Assembly: GCF_003075525.1 (NCBI RefSeq)
Contig: NZ_QDDR01000008.1
Coordinates: 207,143-271,142 of the forward strand
Direction: 5' to 3'
DNA: 64,000 nt
DNA from: Pararhodobacter aggregans
Lineage (GTDB): Bacteria; Pseudomonadota; Alphaproteobacteria; Rhodobacterales; Rhodobacteraceae
Made by a program: the position numbers and the translations under genes. Under the pieces are notes generated by a model. That model was not told the DNA's origin and made no database searches. It saw nothing but the letters and a program-made list of their open reading frames with translations. Below are positions 36,415-45,733 of this stretch, piece by piece (within the stretch, counting starts at the first letter, position 1; each line of letters starts with the position of its first letter).

Positions 36415-37083
36415 TCAGGGCGCCCAGTGAACGCTGGCCTTGGACAGGAGCGCGTTGATCGGCGCTTCGGTCGGCGAGAGTTTCTGCGCGCGTTCCAGCG
36501 CCTCGCGCTTCTCGGCGCCGACGATCAGAACATGCAGGGCGAAGGCGCCTTTCAGCACCCGCGCGCTCATCGTCACCCGGGGTTCGGGCGCATCGGGGGC
36601 GGTGATCGGCACGATGACCGGCGCGTCATTGGCAAGCGCCAGGGCCAGTTCCGGCGCGCCCGGGAACATGGAGGCGGTGTGCATGTCGGCGCCCATGCCG
36701 ACCAGCGCCACGTCGATGGGCAAGAGCGGCTCAAGATCGGCGGCGGTCAGCGCCGCGCCCTCTGCCGGCGGCAGGTCGCGCCAGAGGGGCAGCAGATGCG
36801 CCGCCGAGGCCTTGCCGCGCAGAAGCCGGGCGCGGAGTTGCCCGGCGTTCGAGCGGGGGTGATCCTCGGGCAGCCAGCGCTCGTCGCCGGGCACCACATC
36901 CACCCGGTCCCAGTCGATGTCCACCGCCGAGAGCATGTCGAAGACCGGCCCCGGCGTGGTGCCGCCCGGCACCGCAAACAGCGCCCGGTCGCGCCTGAGC
37001 AGCGCCTCGCGCAGGTCGCGCGACAGGATGCGGGCCAGGGACAGCATCATCATGTCGGCGTCGGAATATTCGATAAAGTCCAT
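36415..37083 (-). CDS. pgl: 6-phosphogluconolactonase
   Basis: Hydrolyses 6-phosphogluconolactone to 6-phosphogluconate, following Zwf. 222 residues of the NagB-like fold: LFAVPGGTTPGPVFDML near 36-52, VVPGDERWLPEDHPRSNAGQLR near 63-84, and DVALVGMGADMHTASMFPGA near 124-143. I start at the ATG that overlaps the zwf stop by one base (TGATG) rather than the TTG just before it. Convergent with olsA. Confidence 0.95.
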   Translation of the reverse strand: MDFIEYSDADMMMLSLARILSRDLREALLRRDRALFAVPGGTTPGPVFDMLSAVDIDWDRVDVVPGDERWLPEDHPRSNAGQLRARLLRGKASAAHLLPLWRDLPPAEGAALTAADLEPLLPIDVALVGMGADMHTASMFPGAPELALALANDAPVIVPITAPDAPEPRVTMSARVLKGAFALHVLIVGAEKREALERAQKLSPTEAPINALLSKASVHWAP

Positions 37084-38531
37084 CAACGGATCTCGCGCCA
37101 GCTTCGTTGGTCCAGATGGATCAACTTAAGCGCTTCATCCGGTCCCGACGAGCCCGGGTCGTAAGCAAAGGGCCGGTCAGCGAATTTTTGCCAGTGGGCG
37201 ATGATCGGATCGGTCCAGGCCCAGGCGGCCTCGACCTCGTCGCCGCGCATGAACAGCGTCTGGTTGCCGCGGATCACGTCCATGATGAGCCGCTCATAGG
37301 CATCGGGAATATGCATGTCGTCGCCCAGAGCCTCGGCAAAGGACATGTCGAGTGCCACGTCCTTCAGACGCATGCCGCCGGGGCCGGGTTCCTTGATCAT
37401 CACCTTCAGCGTCATGCCCTCGTCCGGTTGCAGGCGGATGACCAGCATGTTGGCCTTCCAGGGCGCATCCTCGCCGAAGATCGAATGCGGCGGGTCGCGG
37501 AAGATCACGGCGATTTCCGAGGCGCGGGACCGCAGCCGCTTGCCGGTGCGCAGGTAGAAAGGCGTGCCCTTCCAGCGCCAGCTGGAGATGCCGACCTTGA
37601 GCGCGACATAGCTTTCGGTGGTCGAGGCGGGGTTCTCCACCTCGTCCCGATACGAGGGGGTCGCCGCCCCGCCGCCGTATTGGCCGCGCACCACATGCTG
37701 CGGCTCGACCGGGTCCAGCGCGTGAATGACCTTCAGCTTTTCGTCCCGCACCGCGTCGGGTTCGAACTTGTGCGGCGGCTCCATGGCGATCAGGCACAGA
37801 AGCTGCATCAGGTGGTTCTGCACCATGTCCCGCATGGCGCCCGATTTGTCGTAATAGGGGCCGCGGCCGCCGACGCCCACGGTTTCCGCCACAGTGATCT
37901 GCACATGGTCGACGAACCGCGCGTTCCACAGCGGCTCGAACAGGATATTGCCGAAGCGGACCGCCATCAGGTTCTGGACGGTCTCCTTGCCCAGATAATG
38001 GTCGATCCGGTAGATCTGCGTCTCGGTGAAATGCGCGGCGAGCGTCTGGTTCAGCGCGCGCGCCGTCTCCAGATCGTTGCCGAAGGGCTTTTCCACCACG
38101 ATCCGCGTCTCGGGCGTGACCATGCCATATTTGCCAAGGCCCGCCGCCAGCGGGCCGAACAGCGAGGGTCCGACCGAGAAATAGAAGGCCCGCACCACGC
38201 CGTCGCGGAGTTTTGCGGCCAGTTCCGCCCAGCCCTCATCGCCGGTGGCCTCGACCGCGACGTAATCGAGCCGGTCCAGGAAATCGGCGCGCGCGGCGGG
38301 CTCGGGCGCCTTGTCGCCCATGAATTCGTCAAAGGCCTCGGACACCATCTGGCGGAAGTCCGCGGCCGATTGCTCGGTCCGTGCGGCGCCGATGATGCGG
38401 GCTTCGGGCGGCATCTGCCCCTCGGCAAAGCGCTGCCAGAGGGCGGGCAGGATCTTGCGACGGGCCAGGTCGCCGGTGGCGCCGAACACCACCAGATCGA
38501 AGGGATCGACGGGAATGACGCGGGCGACCAT
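37083..38531 (-). CDS. zwf: Glucose-6-phosphate 1-dehydrogenase
   Basis: Oxidises glucose 6-phosphate to the lactone with NAD(P), entry to the Entner-Doudoroff and pentose phosphate routes. 482 residues: the dinucleotide loop FGATGDLARRKILPAL at 16-31 and the substrate signature RIDHYLGKE at 175-183 with H178. It is the first gene of a zwf-pgl operon; pgi, often the third gene, is 2.3 kb away on the other strand. A possible LacI-type operator lies directly upstream. Confidence 0.97.
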   Translation of the reverse strand: MVARVIPVDPFDLVVFGATGDLARRKILPALWQRFAEGQMPPEARIIGAARTEQSAADFRQMVSEAFDEFMGDKAPEPAARADFLDRLDYVAVEATGDEGWAELAAKLRDGVVRAFYFSVGPSLFGPLAAGLGKYGMVTPETRIVVEKPFGNDLETARALNQTLAAHFTETQIYRIDHYLGKETVQNLMAVRFGNILFEPLWNARFVDHVQITVAETVGVGGRGPYYDKSGAMRDMVQNHLMQLLCLIAMEPPHKFEPDAVRDEKLKVIHALDPVEPQHVVRGQYGGGAATPSYRDEVENPASTTESYVALKVGISSWRWKGTPFYLRTGKRLRSRASEIAVIFRDPPHSIFGEDAPWKANMLVIRLQPDEGMTLKVMIKEPGPGGMRLKDVALDMSFAEALGDDMHIPDAYERLIMDVIRGNQTLFMRGDEVEAAWAWTDPIIAHWQKFADRPFAYDPGSSGPDEALKLIHLDQRSWREIR

Positions 38532-38548
38532 GCCGGGCTCCTGCGAAT

Positions 38549-38562
38549 TGTTAGCGGTAACT
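38549..38562 (-). promoter_or_regulatory. Candidate LacI-family operator at zwf
   Basis: TGTTAGCGGTAACT is close to the TGTTAGCGCTAACA type palindrome used by many LacI-family regulators; the arms GTTA/TAAC are perfect. It ends 17 bases upstream of the zwf start, where binding would block transcription or its early elongation. No LacI gene is in the window. Confidence 0.45.
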
Positions 38563-38638
38563 CGGCGCTTGAATAGGGCGCGCGGGCGGGAAAGTCCAGC
38601 CTCGCCGTATCAGGTTAAGGCGGGTTTGACGAACCGGC

Positions 38639-39223
38639 TCAGGCGTCCAGTTCTGTATCCCAATAGAGGTAATCCGCCCAGCTTTCATGCAGGTGGTTCG
38701 GCGGAAAACGGCGGCCCTTGTCGATCAGCTCGGCCGAGGAGGGCCGGTGCGGCAGGCGCTGCAGCGACAGGCCGGAATGGCGCAGGCTTTTCGAGCCTTT
38801 GCGCAGGTTGCAGGGCGCGCAGGCGGCGACGACATTTTCCCAGCTGGTGACGCCGCCCATGGCCCGGGGGACCACGTGGTCGAAGGTCAGGTCATGGCGC
38901 GAGCCGCAATACTGGCAGGCGAATTCGTCGCGCAGAAAAAGATTAAAGCGCGTGAAGGCCACGCGCTTTCGGGGTTTGACGTAGTCTTTCAGCACCACGA
39001 CGGAGGGTATTCGCATTTCCATCCGCTGGCTGCGCACCGTCTGCTCGTATTCGGCAGCGATGGTGACCCGGTCCATCCAGACCGCTTTCACCGCCTCCTG
39101 CCAGGGCCAGAGCGACAGCGGATAATAGCTGAGCGGCCGGTAATCGGCGTTCAGGACCAGCGCCGGATATTGCCGCAGCGCCGCGGGTTCGTGCACGAAA
39201 CTTTGCCTGAAGTCGCCGTCCAT
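38639..39223 (-). CDS. HNH endonuclease family protein
   Basis: A 194-residue HNH nuclease-fold protein. The zinc/HNH part near 110-155 reads CQYCGSRHDLTFDHVVPRAM then GGVTSWENVVAACAPCNLRK, with two CxxC pairs and the DHVVPR catalytic segment. The N-terminal half (ALVLNADYRPLSYYPLSLWP) is the region shared by a large, conserved chromosomal HNH family in alphaproteobacteria whose role is not known. The start MDGDFRQSF is preceded by GAGGAATG. No restriction or mobile-element genes are nearby, so a housekeeping role is more likely. Confidence 0.92.
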   Translation of the reverse strand: MDGDFRQSFVHEPAALRQYPALVLNADYRPLSYYPLSLWPWQEAVKAVWMDRVTIAAEYEQTVRSQRMEMRIPSVVVLKDYVKPRKRVAFTRFNLFLRDEFACQYCGSRHDLTFDHVVPRAMGGVTSWENVVAACAPCNLRKGSKSLRHSGLSLQRLPHRPSSAELIDKGRRFPPNHLHESWADYLYWDTELDA

Positions 39224-39362
39224 TCCTCGTCTCTCCTGGCAGGACCGGCCGAAGCGGAAGTTGCCCCGACTATATCCGGTGTTGCGCCTCTGACAAGCCC
39301 GCGAGATCGGGTGCCGGGCGCAGGATGCCGGTCCTGCATCACAAAGAGGCGACAGTTGCGCT

Positions 39363-40025
39363 TCAGCGCGGCAATTTATCGTGCAGAAAGCCCAGAGCCA
39401 GCGACAGCCCCTCGTTGTCGATGGAATGGCCAAGGCCCTTGCAGACATGGGCATAGGTCTCGACGCCCGCCTTGGTCAGGGCGTCCGCCGCCTCGGGCAG
39501 GGATTGCACCGGCACCATCGGGTCGGAGTCGCCATGGATCAGCAGCACCGGCGGCTTGGTGACGATCCAGTCGCTCCCGTCCTTTTCCAGCAGCCGGCCC
39601 GAAAAGCCGACCACGGCGGCGATGGGCTGGGCCCGGCGGGGCGCGGTGGCGAGGCTCATCATCGTCCCCTGCGAGAAGCCGACCAGCGCCAGGGCCGAGG
39701 GCGGCAGGCCTTCATCCGCCAGCACCTGATCGATGAAAGCGTCGATATCGGCGCGCGCCTGTTCGGCCCCGGCCCTCGCGGCCTCTTCCGACGAGCCGTC
39801 CAGCCAGGGGATCGGGAACCACTGGAAGCCGAAGGGATTGCCCTGGCAATTCTCGGGCGCATCGGGGGCGTAGAAGGCGGTGCCCTTCAGATGCGGTGCC
39901 AGCGGGTCGGCGAGGCCCAGCAGATCGGCGCCATTCGCCCCATAGCCATGCAGGAAGATCACCACCGAGGTCGCGGAGCCCTTCGGCGCCCCCTTGCGGG
40001 CGGATTTCAGCGGGCGAGGGGGCAT
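39363..40025 (-). CDS. Carboxylesterase/phospholipase-type alpha/beta hydrolase
   Basis: A 220-residue serine hydrolase of the carboxylesterase II/phospholipase group: oxyanion region [13 protein letters not shown] at 24-36, nucleophile S118 in [10 protein letters not shown]168 in HGDSDPMVP and H200 in [10 protein letters not shown] complete the triad. Cytoplasmic, no signal peptide. It is followed 337 bases earlier on the minus strand by no gene of related function; upstream lies the AlkA-like glycosylase gene (11-base gap), so the two are cotranscribed. Natural substrate unknown. Confidence 0.92.
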   Translation of the reverse strand: MPPRPLKSARKGAPKGSATSVVIFLHGYGANGADLLGLADPLAPHLKGTAFYAPDAPENCQGNPFGFQWFPIPWLDGSSEEAARAGAEQARADIDAFIDQVLADEGLPPSALALVGFSQGTMMSLATAPRRAQPIAAVVGFSGRLLEKDGSDWIVTKPPVLLIHGDSDPMVPVQSLPEAADALTKAGVETYAHVCKGLGHSIDNEGLSLALGFLHDKLPR

Positions 40026-40036
40026 GGATCGTCCTT

Positions 40037-40675
40037 TCAGGTAACGCCTTCACGGCTTTTGGCATGGTGGTAGTAGTGCCAGAGCATCCCCGCGGCAACC
40101 GTCCGCCAGGGCGACCAGGCCTCGGCCATGGCGCGCATCGGCTTCTCCTTCGGCCGCTCGGGCAGATCGAACAGGAGCCGCGCGGCCTCCTGCAGGGCAA
40201 GGTCGTTCGGCGCGAAGGTGTCGGCGCGGCCGAGGCTGAACATGACATAGATCTCGGCCGTCCAGCGGCCGATGCCGGGCACGGCGGTGAGGGTGGCGAC
40301 GATCGCGTCCTCGGGCGCCTCGCGCAGGGCGTCGAAGTCGATCTCGGCCTCGGCCAGCGCCTTGATATAGCGGGCTTTCTGGCGGGACAGGCCGTTCGCG
40401 CGCAGATGTTCCTCGCTGGCCGCGGCATACTGCGCGGCGCTGACCAGACCGGCGGCCTGCAGCTTGGCGGCGATGGCGCGGGCCGAGGCGACCGAAACCT
40501 GCTGGCTGACGATGGCGCCGACCAGCGCCTCGAACCCGTCGCCGCGACGACGCAAGGGCGGCGGGCCGCAGAGCGCCAGCGCCCGGGCAAAGGGCGGATG
40601 GGCGGCGGCAAGCCATTCGGCGCCCTCGGCCATGCAGGCCTCGCTGTGCAGGATACGCGGAGTCATGCGCGCCAT
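40037..40675 (-). CDS. DNA-3-methyladenine glycosylase II family (AlkA-like)
   Basis: A 212-residue base-excision glycosylase of the HhH-GPD superfamily, removing alkylated bases from DNA. The helix-hairpin-helix reads [16 protein letters not shown] at 129-144 and the catalytic aspartate is D158 in [11 protein letters not shown]. No iron-sulfur cysteine cluster is present, as expected for AlkA. Two ATGs nine bases apart could serve as start; I use the first. Shares a transcript with the esterase gene. Confidence 0.92.
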   Translation of the reverse strand: MARMTPRILHSEACMAEGAEWLAAAHPPFARALALCGPPPLRRRGDGFEALVGAIVSQQVSVASARAIAAKLQAAGLVSAAQYAAASEEHLRANGLSRQKARYIKALAEAEIDFDALREAPEDAIVATLTAVPGIGRWTAEIYVMFSLGRADTFAPNDLALQEAARLLFDLPERPKEKPMRAMAEAWSPWRTVAAGMLWHYYHHAKSREGVT

Positions 40676-40837
40676 TCTGCACGGGGTCGCGCCCGCCACA
40701 AGGCCCGGAAACCGGGCGTCCGGCCTGTTGCTGGAAGACAGCACCGGCGCGGGGAAAAGACGCCCGGCGCTTTTGCGCTGGGAAACCCGGGCGCATCTTG
40801 GCAGAAAGGAGCGAAGCAACCTCTTGGAAGTGTTTTG

Positions 40838-42460
40838 ATGAACGACTGGGCCGCATTGAGCGACCGCCTGCGCGAGACCGCCGACCGGCCGATCCGCGCG
40901 CTGTTTTCCGATCCGAACCGGGCGCAAAACTTTTCGGCGATTCTGGAAACTCCGGCGACCGGGCCGATTCTGTTCGATTATTCAAAGACGAATATCGACG
41001 AGGCGACCCGTGCCGCATTGCTGGATCTGGCCCGGGCCCGGAGTGTCGAGGCCCGTCGCGACGCCATGTTCCAGGGCGCCCGGATCAACGAGACCGAGGA
41101 CCGCGCGGTCCTGCACACGGCCCTTCGCAACCTGCAAGGCAGCGTGATGGTCGACGGTCAGGACGTCATGCCCGAGGTCCGCGCCACGCTGGCCCGGATG
41201 GAGAGCTTCGCCCGCGACCTGCGCGACGGCCGGATCCGCGCCGCGGGCGGCCGGGTCACCGATGTGGTGAATATCGGCATCGGCGGCTCGGATCTGGGCC
41301 CGGCGATGGCGGTGCAGGCGCTTTCGCCCTATGCCGACGGGCCGCGCTGCCATTTCGTCTCGAACGTGGACGGGGCGCATATCCATGACGTGCTGGAGGC
41401 GCTGAACCCGGAGACGACGCTGGTGATCGTCGCCTCGAAGACCTTCACCACCATCGAGACGATGACCAATGCCCAGACGGCCAAGGCCTGGATGTCGCGC
41501 GCGGTGGCCGAGCCCACCCGGCAATTCGTGGCGCTGTCGACGGCGCTGGACAAGACCTCGGCCTTCGGCATCGACCCGGCGCGGGTCTTCGGTTTCGCCG
41601 ATTGGGTCGGCGGGCGCTATTCGATGTGGGGGCCCATCGGCCTGAGCCTGATGATCGCCATCGGGCCCGAGGATTTCCGCGCCTTCCTCGCCGGTGCCGC
41701 GGCGATGGACCAGCATTTCCTGAGCGCGCCCTTGGACGAGAACATGCCTGTGGCGCTGGCCATGGTCGGCGTCTGGCACCGGCAGGTCTGCGGCCATGCC
41801 GCGCGCGCCGTGCTGCCCTATGACCAGCGGCTGGCCCGGCTGCCCGCCTATCTGCAGCAGCTGGAGATGGAATCGAACGGCAAGCGGGTGTCGATGGATG
41901 GCGAGGATCTGACGGTGCCCTCGGGCCCCGTGGTCTTTGGCGAGCCCGGGACCAATGGCCAGCATGCCTTCTATCAGCTGATCCATCAGGGCACCGATGT
42001 CGTGCCCTGCGAATTCCTGCTGGCGGGGCAGGGGCATGAGCCTGCACTCGCCCATCAGCACCGCCTGCTCGCCGCCAATTGCCTGGCCCAGGCCGAGGCG
42101 CTGATGCAGGGCCGGACGCTGGAGGAAGCCCGGGCGCTGATGGCGGCCAAGGGGCTTTCGGGCGAGGAGCTGGAGCGGCAGGCGCGGCACCGGGTCTTTC
42201 CGGGTAACCGGCCCTCGACCCTGCTGCTCTATCCCAAGCTGACGCCCGCCATGCTGGGCGCGATCATCGCGCTTTATGAACACCGGGTGTTCGTCGAGGG
42301 CGTGGTGCTGGGGATCAATTCCTTCGACCAATGGGGCGTCGAACTGGGTAAGGAACTGGCCTCGCAACTGCTGCCGATGATCGAGGGCAAGGCCACGACG
42401 GAGGGCCGTGACGGGTCGACGGCGGCGCTGGTGGCGCGGCTGCGCGAGTTCGGGGTCTAG
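40838..42460 (+). CDS. pgi: Glucose-6-phosphate isomerase
   Basis: Interconverts glucose 6-phosphate and fructose 6-phosphate. 540 residues: [34 protein letters not shown], and both family signatures [19 protein letters not shown] and [18 protein letters not shown]. The start [11 protein letters not shown] is preceded by AGGAGCGAAG at some distance; longer upstream frame is noncoding. It ends in a Rhodobacterales hairpin repeat that should terminate the message. Confidence 0.97.
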   Translation: MNDWAALSDRLRETADRPIRALFSDPNRAQNFSAILETPATGPILFDYSKTNIDEATRAALLDLARARSVEARRDAMFQGARINETEDRAVLHTALRNLQGSVMVDGQDVMPEVRATLARMESFARDLRDGRIRAAGGRVTDVVNIGIGGSDLGPAMAVQALSPYADGPRCHFVSNVDGAHIHDVLEALNPETTLVIVASKTFTTIETMTNAQTAKAWMSRAVAEPTRQFVALSTALDKTSAFGIDPARVFGFADWVGGRYSMWGPIGLSLMIAIGPEDFRAFLAGAAAMDQHFLSAPLDENMPVALAMVGVWHRQVCGHAARAVLPYDQRLARLPAYLQQLEMESNGKRVSMDGEDLTVPSGPVVFGEPGTNGQHAFYQLIHQGTDVVPCEFLLAGQGHEPALAHQHRLLAANCLAQAEALMQGRTLEEARALMAAKGLSGEELERQARHRVFPGNRPSTLLLYPKLTPAMLGAIIALYEHRVFVEGVVLGINSFDQWGVELGKELASQLLPMIEGKATTEGRDGSTAALVARLREFGV

Positions 42461-42463
42461 GAA

Positions 42464-42551
42464 GCGGGGGGCGCCGCCCCCCGCACCCCCCGCCAAAGGG
42501 GGTTTTCCACCCCCTTTGGAAACCCCCGAGGATATTTAGAGAACAAAGATA
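42464..42551. repeat. Rhodobacterales-type intergenic hairpin repeat / bidirectional terminator
   Basis: Two perfect stems in series: GCGGGGGGC/GCCCCCCGC (42464-42484) and CCAAAGGGGG/CCCCCTTTGG (42493-42519), then CCCCCGAGGATATTTAGAGAA and CAAAGAT. From memory, near-identical strings recur downstream of many genes in Rhodobacterales genomes. It separates the convergent pgi and phosphatase-family genes and probably stops transcription from both sides. Confidence 0.7.
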
Positions 42552-42563
42552 AGGCTTTGCGGC

Positions 42564-43400
42564 TCAGCTGAGAAAGCTGGGGTGCTTCATCGTCTCGGGG
42601 ACAGGGGCGCCGAGGCGGGTCAGGATCGTGGGCGCGAGCTGACGCTGGTCCAGAAGCGTGTCCTTCGACGGGCCTTCGCCCTTGCCGAAGTAATAGAGCG
42701 CGAAATCCTGCTGATCCTCGCCCGTGCCGCCGTGATGGCCGCGCAGCGACTGGCCGTGGTCGGCGGTCACGATCACCTCATAGCCCATGGCCAGCCAGTC
42801 GGGCAGGAACTTGGCCAGCATCGCGTCGAGCAGCGCGCAGGCATGGTCCATCTCGGGGCAATCATGGCCGAAGCGGTGGCCCATCGAATCCAGCGTGCAG
42901 GTGTGCAGGATGCCGTAATCGAGCCCGAAGCGCAGGCAGAGCGAGGTCAGCGTGGCGAAGAGATCGACATCTGAGGGGGTCGTCTGGTTCAGGTGGTCGT
43001 AGCCGGTCATAGTGTGGAACCGGCCGTGGTTGATGCTGGGGCTCTCGGGCTCGTCGTATTCGATGTCGCGCACATACTGGAAGGGCGCGCGGTTGAAGAA
43101 TTCGGACCACCAGCTATGGGTCACGGCGCCGGTGACGCCGCCCGCCTTGCGTGTCTCGCTGAAGACGTCGGGCAGTTCGACCCGCTGGATATGGCCGTTC
43201 GACAGCACCCCATGCACCTGCGGCGCCACGCCCGAATGGATCGAGGCATAGCAGGGGCCGGACATCGAGGGCAGGACCGAGCGCATCTTCCAGACCCGCG
43301 CCTCGCCCGAGGCGACCCAGCCCTCGAGACACCCGAAATAGCGCCGCCAATTGGCGTAGGGCACGCCGTCGAGGATGATGAGCAGGAGTTTGGTGTCCAT
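42564..43400 (-). CDS. Alkaline-phosphatase-superfamily phosphodiesterase / nucleotide pyrophosphatase-like
   Basis: A 278-residue metal-dependent hydrolase of the PF01663 type. LLLIILDGVPYANW gives metal ligand D11, the nucleophile region VLPSMSGPCYASIHSG fits S47 in place of the usual threonine, and TADHGQSLRGHHGG near 222-235 supplies C-terminal metal ligands. No signal peptide. It is divergent from the choline-sulfatase gene with 150 bases between, and both enzymes share the same superfamily. Substrate unknown; phosphodiesters or sulfate esters are possible. Confidence 0.85.
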   Translation of the reverse strand: MDTKLLLIILDGVPYANWRRYFGCLEGWVASGEARVWKMRSVLPSMSGPCYASIHSGVAPQVHGVLSNGHIQRVELPDVFSETRKAGGVTGAVTHSWWSEFFNRAPFQYVRDIEYDEPESPSINHGRFHTMTGYDHLNQTTPSDVDLFATLTSLCLRFGLDYGILHTCTLDSMGHRFGHDCPEMDHACALLDAMLAKFLPDWLAMGYEVIVTADHGQSLRGHHGGTGEDQQDFALYYFGKGEGPSKDTLLDQRQLAPTILTRLGAPVPETMKHPSFLS

Positions 43401-43550
43401 TGCGGGGCCTCTCTGGCGATGCGAGTCGGGCCGAGACTAGCCGCTCGCGGGCGCCGTCGCAAACCGGGCGCGGCGGGGTCGCATTTGACGGGGCAGGGGT
43501 GTCGGGCGTAGGTCAGGATCGCCCGGCATCCGATTGACGAAAGGCCCGCC

Positions 43551-45056
43551 ATGACCCGCCCGAACATCCTGATCCTGATGGTGGACCAGCTGACCGGCAC
43601 GCTGATGGGCGATGGCCCGGCCGATTTCCTGCATGCGCCGAATCTGCGGAAGCTGGCGGCGGGATCGGCCCGGTTCTCGCGCGCCTATTGCCCGAGTCCG
43701 CTCTGTGCGCCCGCCCGCGCCAGCGTCATGGCCGGGCAATTGCCGCGCCGCACCGGGGTCTATGACAATGCGGCCGAGTTCAGATCCGATACGCCGTGTT
43801 TCACCCATCACCTGCGCAGCGCGGGATATCAGACGGCGCTGGCGGGCAAGATGCATTTCGTCGGTCCCGATCAGCTGCACGGCTTCGAGGAACGGCTGAC
43901 GACGGATATCTACCCGGCCGATTTCGGCTGGACCCCCGATTACCGCAAGCCGGGCGAACGGATCGACTGGTGGTATCACAACCTCGGCTCGGTGACCGGG
44001 GCGGGTGTGGCCGAGATCACCAACCAGCTGGAATACGACGATGACGTGGCGCATCTGGCCGGGCAGAAACTCTATGATCTGGCGCGGGGGCATGACGCGC
44101 GGCCCTGGTGCCTGACGGTCAGCTTCACCCATCCGCACGATCCATTCGTGGCGCGGCGGAAATACTGGGATCTTTACGAGGATTGCCCGGAGCTGACGCC
44201 GCCCGAGGCCATCGCCTTTGCCGATCAGGACGCCCATGGCAAGCGGCTGCTGGAGAGTTTCGACTACCGGAACTTCGAAGCGACGGAGCATGAAGTTCGT
44301 CGTGCAAGGCAAGGATATTACGCGAATATCTCTTATATCGACGACAAGATCGGCGAGATCCTCGATGTGCTGGAACGCACCCGGCAGGAGGCGGTGATCG
44401 TCTTCCTGTCGGATCATGGCGAGATGCTGGGCGAGCGCGGGCTGTGGTTCAAGATGAATTTCTGGGAGGGCTCGGCCCGGGTGCCGCTGTTCATCAAGGG
44501 CCCCGGGATCAAGGCGCAGCGGGTGGATCAGCCGGTCTCGACGCTGGATCTGCTGCCGACGCTGTGCGATCTGGCAGGACTCGACATGGGGCGGATCGCG
44601 CCCTGGACCGATGGCGAAAGCCTGCTGCCCCTGATGCATGGCACCGGCGGCCGGGGGCCGGTGCCGATGGAATACGCGGCCGAGGGGACGGTGGCGCCGA
44701 TGGTGGCGCTGATCGACGGGCCCTGGAAATACATTGCCTGCGCCGCCGATCCCGAGACGCTCTACAACCTCGACAGCGACCCGGACGAGCGGGTCAATCT
44801 GGCGGGCGATCCGGGGTTCGCGCCGGTGCTGGACCGCTTCCGCGTCATGGCGAAAGCACGCTGGAGTCTCAAGGACTTCGACGGCGAAGTTCGCGCCAGC
44901 CAGGCGCGGCGCTGGGTGGTTTACGAGGCGCTCAGAGCCGGGTGCTATGCCGATTGGGATTTCCAGCCGCACCGCGACGCCAGCCAGCGCTACATGCGCA
45001 ACCACATGGATCTGAACATTCTGGAGGAATCCCAGCGCTTTCCGCGCGGGGAATAA
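43551..45056 (+). CDS. betC: Choline-sulfatase
   Basis: Hydrolyses choline-O-sulfate to choline and sulfate, giving a betaine precursor, sulfur and carbon. 501 residues: NILILMVDQLTGTLMGD at 5-21, the sulfatase active-site motif C52-A-P-A-R56 in PLCAPARASVMAGQ (C52 becomes formylglycine), FLSDHGEMLGERGLWFK near 284-300, and a choline-sulfatase C-terminal part (WVVYEALRAGCYADWDFQPH). The usual betIBA neighbours are absent here, so osmoprotectant synthesis genes must be elsewhere. Confidence 0.9.
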   Translation: MTRPNILILMVDQLTGTLMGDGPADFLHAPNLRKLAAGSARFSRAYCPSPLCAPARASVMAGQLPRRTGVYDNAAEFRSDTPCFTHHLRSAGYQTALAGKMHFVGPDQLHGFEERLTTDIYPADFGWTPDYRKPGERIDWWYHNLGSVTGAGVAEITNQLEYDDDVAHLAGQKLYDLARGHDARPWCLTVSFTHPHDPFVARRKYWDLYEDCPELTPPEAIAFADQDAHGKRLLESFDYRNFEATEHEVRRARQGYYANISYIDDKIGEILDVLERTRQEAVIVFLSDHGEMLGERGLWFKMNFWEGSARVPLFIKGPGIKAQRVDQPVSTLDLLPTLCDLAGLDMGRIAPWTDGESLLPLMHGTGGRGPVPMEYAAEGTVAPMVALIDGPWKYIACAADPETLYNLDSDPDERVNLAGDPGFAPVLDRFRVMAKARWSLKDFDGEVRASQARRWVVYEALRAGCYADWDFQPHRDASQRYMRNHMDLNILEESQRFPRGE

Positions 45057-45521
45057 TCAGCCGATTTCCAGCAGGCGGACGGTGAGACGCGGGCAGGCAG
45101 CGCCGACTTCGCGGATCACCAGCTCGGCCCGCGGCAGCGGTCTGGTCAGCGCGTAGAGATCGCCGGCATAGCCCAGATCCTCGAGCAGGATGCCGAGATC
45201 GACGATGTCGTAATCGGCGGTTATCAAGGGGGCCACGATCGCCTCGGGGGCGATGTTCTGCAGCATGCCGCTGTTAAGCATGCGCATCTGCGTCAAGATG
45301 ATGGACTGCCGGTCGCGCCGTGGCGTCACCAGGGACAGGGCCTCAGCCGCGTAGATGAGCAGGACCGTGCCCGCGTCTTTGATTGACCGCGGAGCCGGAA
45401 CCAGCTTGGTGCAGTCCTCCTGAGGAAGCTTGCCCTGTATCATTCCGACCGTAATCTCCTGGCGGGACATCCATTCTGGATTGCGCCGATCTTTGTTCAG
45501 GCCCTTATGCCGTTGCAACAT
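45057..45521 (-). CDS. Unknown protein, possibly a degenerate receiver-like domain
   Basis: I do not recognise this 154-residue cytoplasmic protein. The segment from about 85 to 150 (APLITADYDIVDLGILLEDL, then GYAGDLYALTRPLPRAELV) has the strand-helix rhythm of a response-regulator receiver, without the usual DD...D...K residue set. Start is uncertain: the first ATG has no clear ribosome-binding site, and M18 is an alternative. It has a 200-base AT-rich upstream region with repeated TGCAA motifs, unlike any neighbour. Its stop abuts the betC stop. Confidence 0.65.
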   Translation of the reverse strand: MLQRHKGLNKDRRNPEWMSRQEITVGMIQGKLPQEDCTKLVPAPRSIKDAGTVLLIYAAEALSLVTPRRDRQSIILTQMRMLNSGMLQNIAPEAIVAPLITADYDIVDLGILLEDLGYAGDLYALTRPLPRAELVIREVGAACPRLTVRLLEIG

Positions 45522-45603
45522 TTAAGAACAGGTAAACAATTCGCTGCATTTGGCGGCAGGACAAGCGGCGATGCCTGGTCCGGGCGCGGGTTTGTTCGAT
45601 TTG

Positions 45604-45729
45604 TTGCATTTTGGCAACCAGCATTCTCGTTTTGCAACAAGATTTGGGGTTTTCATGGCAAGAACACTGCAAAACGCAGCCATAGATCGGTGTTCTGGCT
45701 AACCATATAAATTACATAATACCTATTAT
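45604..45729. promoter_or_regulatory. AT-rich leader with repeated TGC dyads
   Basis: Within 200 noncoding bases there are TTGC-ATTTTG-GCAA (45604-45617), TTTTGCAACAAG (45630-45641), CTGC-AAAAC-GCAG (45667-45679) and the perfect palindrome ATAATA-CC-TATTAT (45716-45729); another TTGCAAC overlaps the start codon of the unknown gene. The base composition is far lower in GC than the rest of the window. This looks like a dense regulatory region for the minus-strand gene. Confidence 0.5.
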
Positions 45730-45733
45730 AGGA

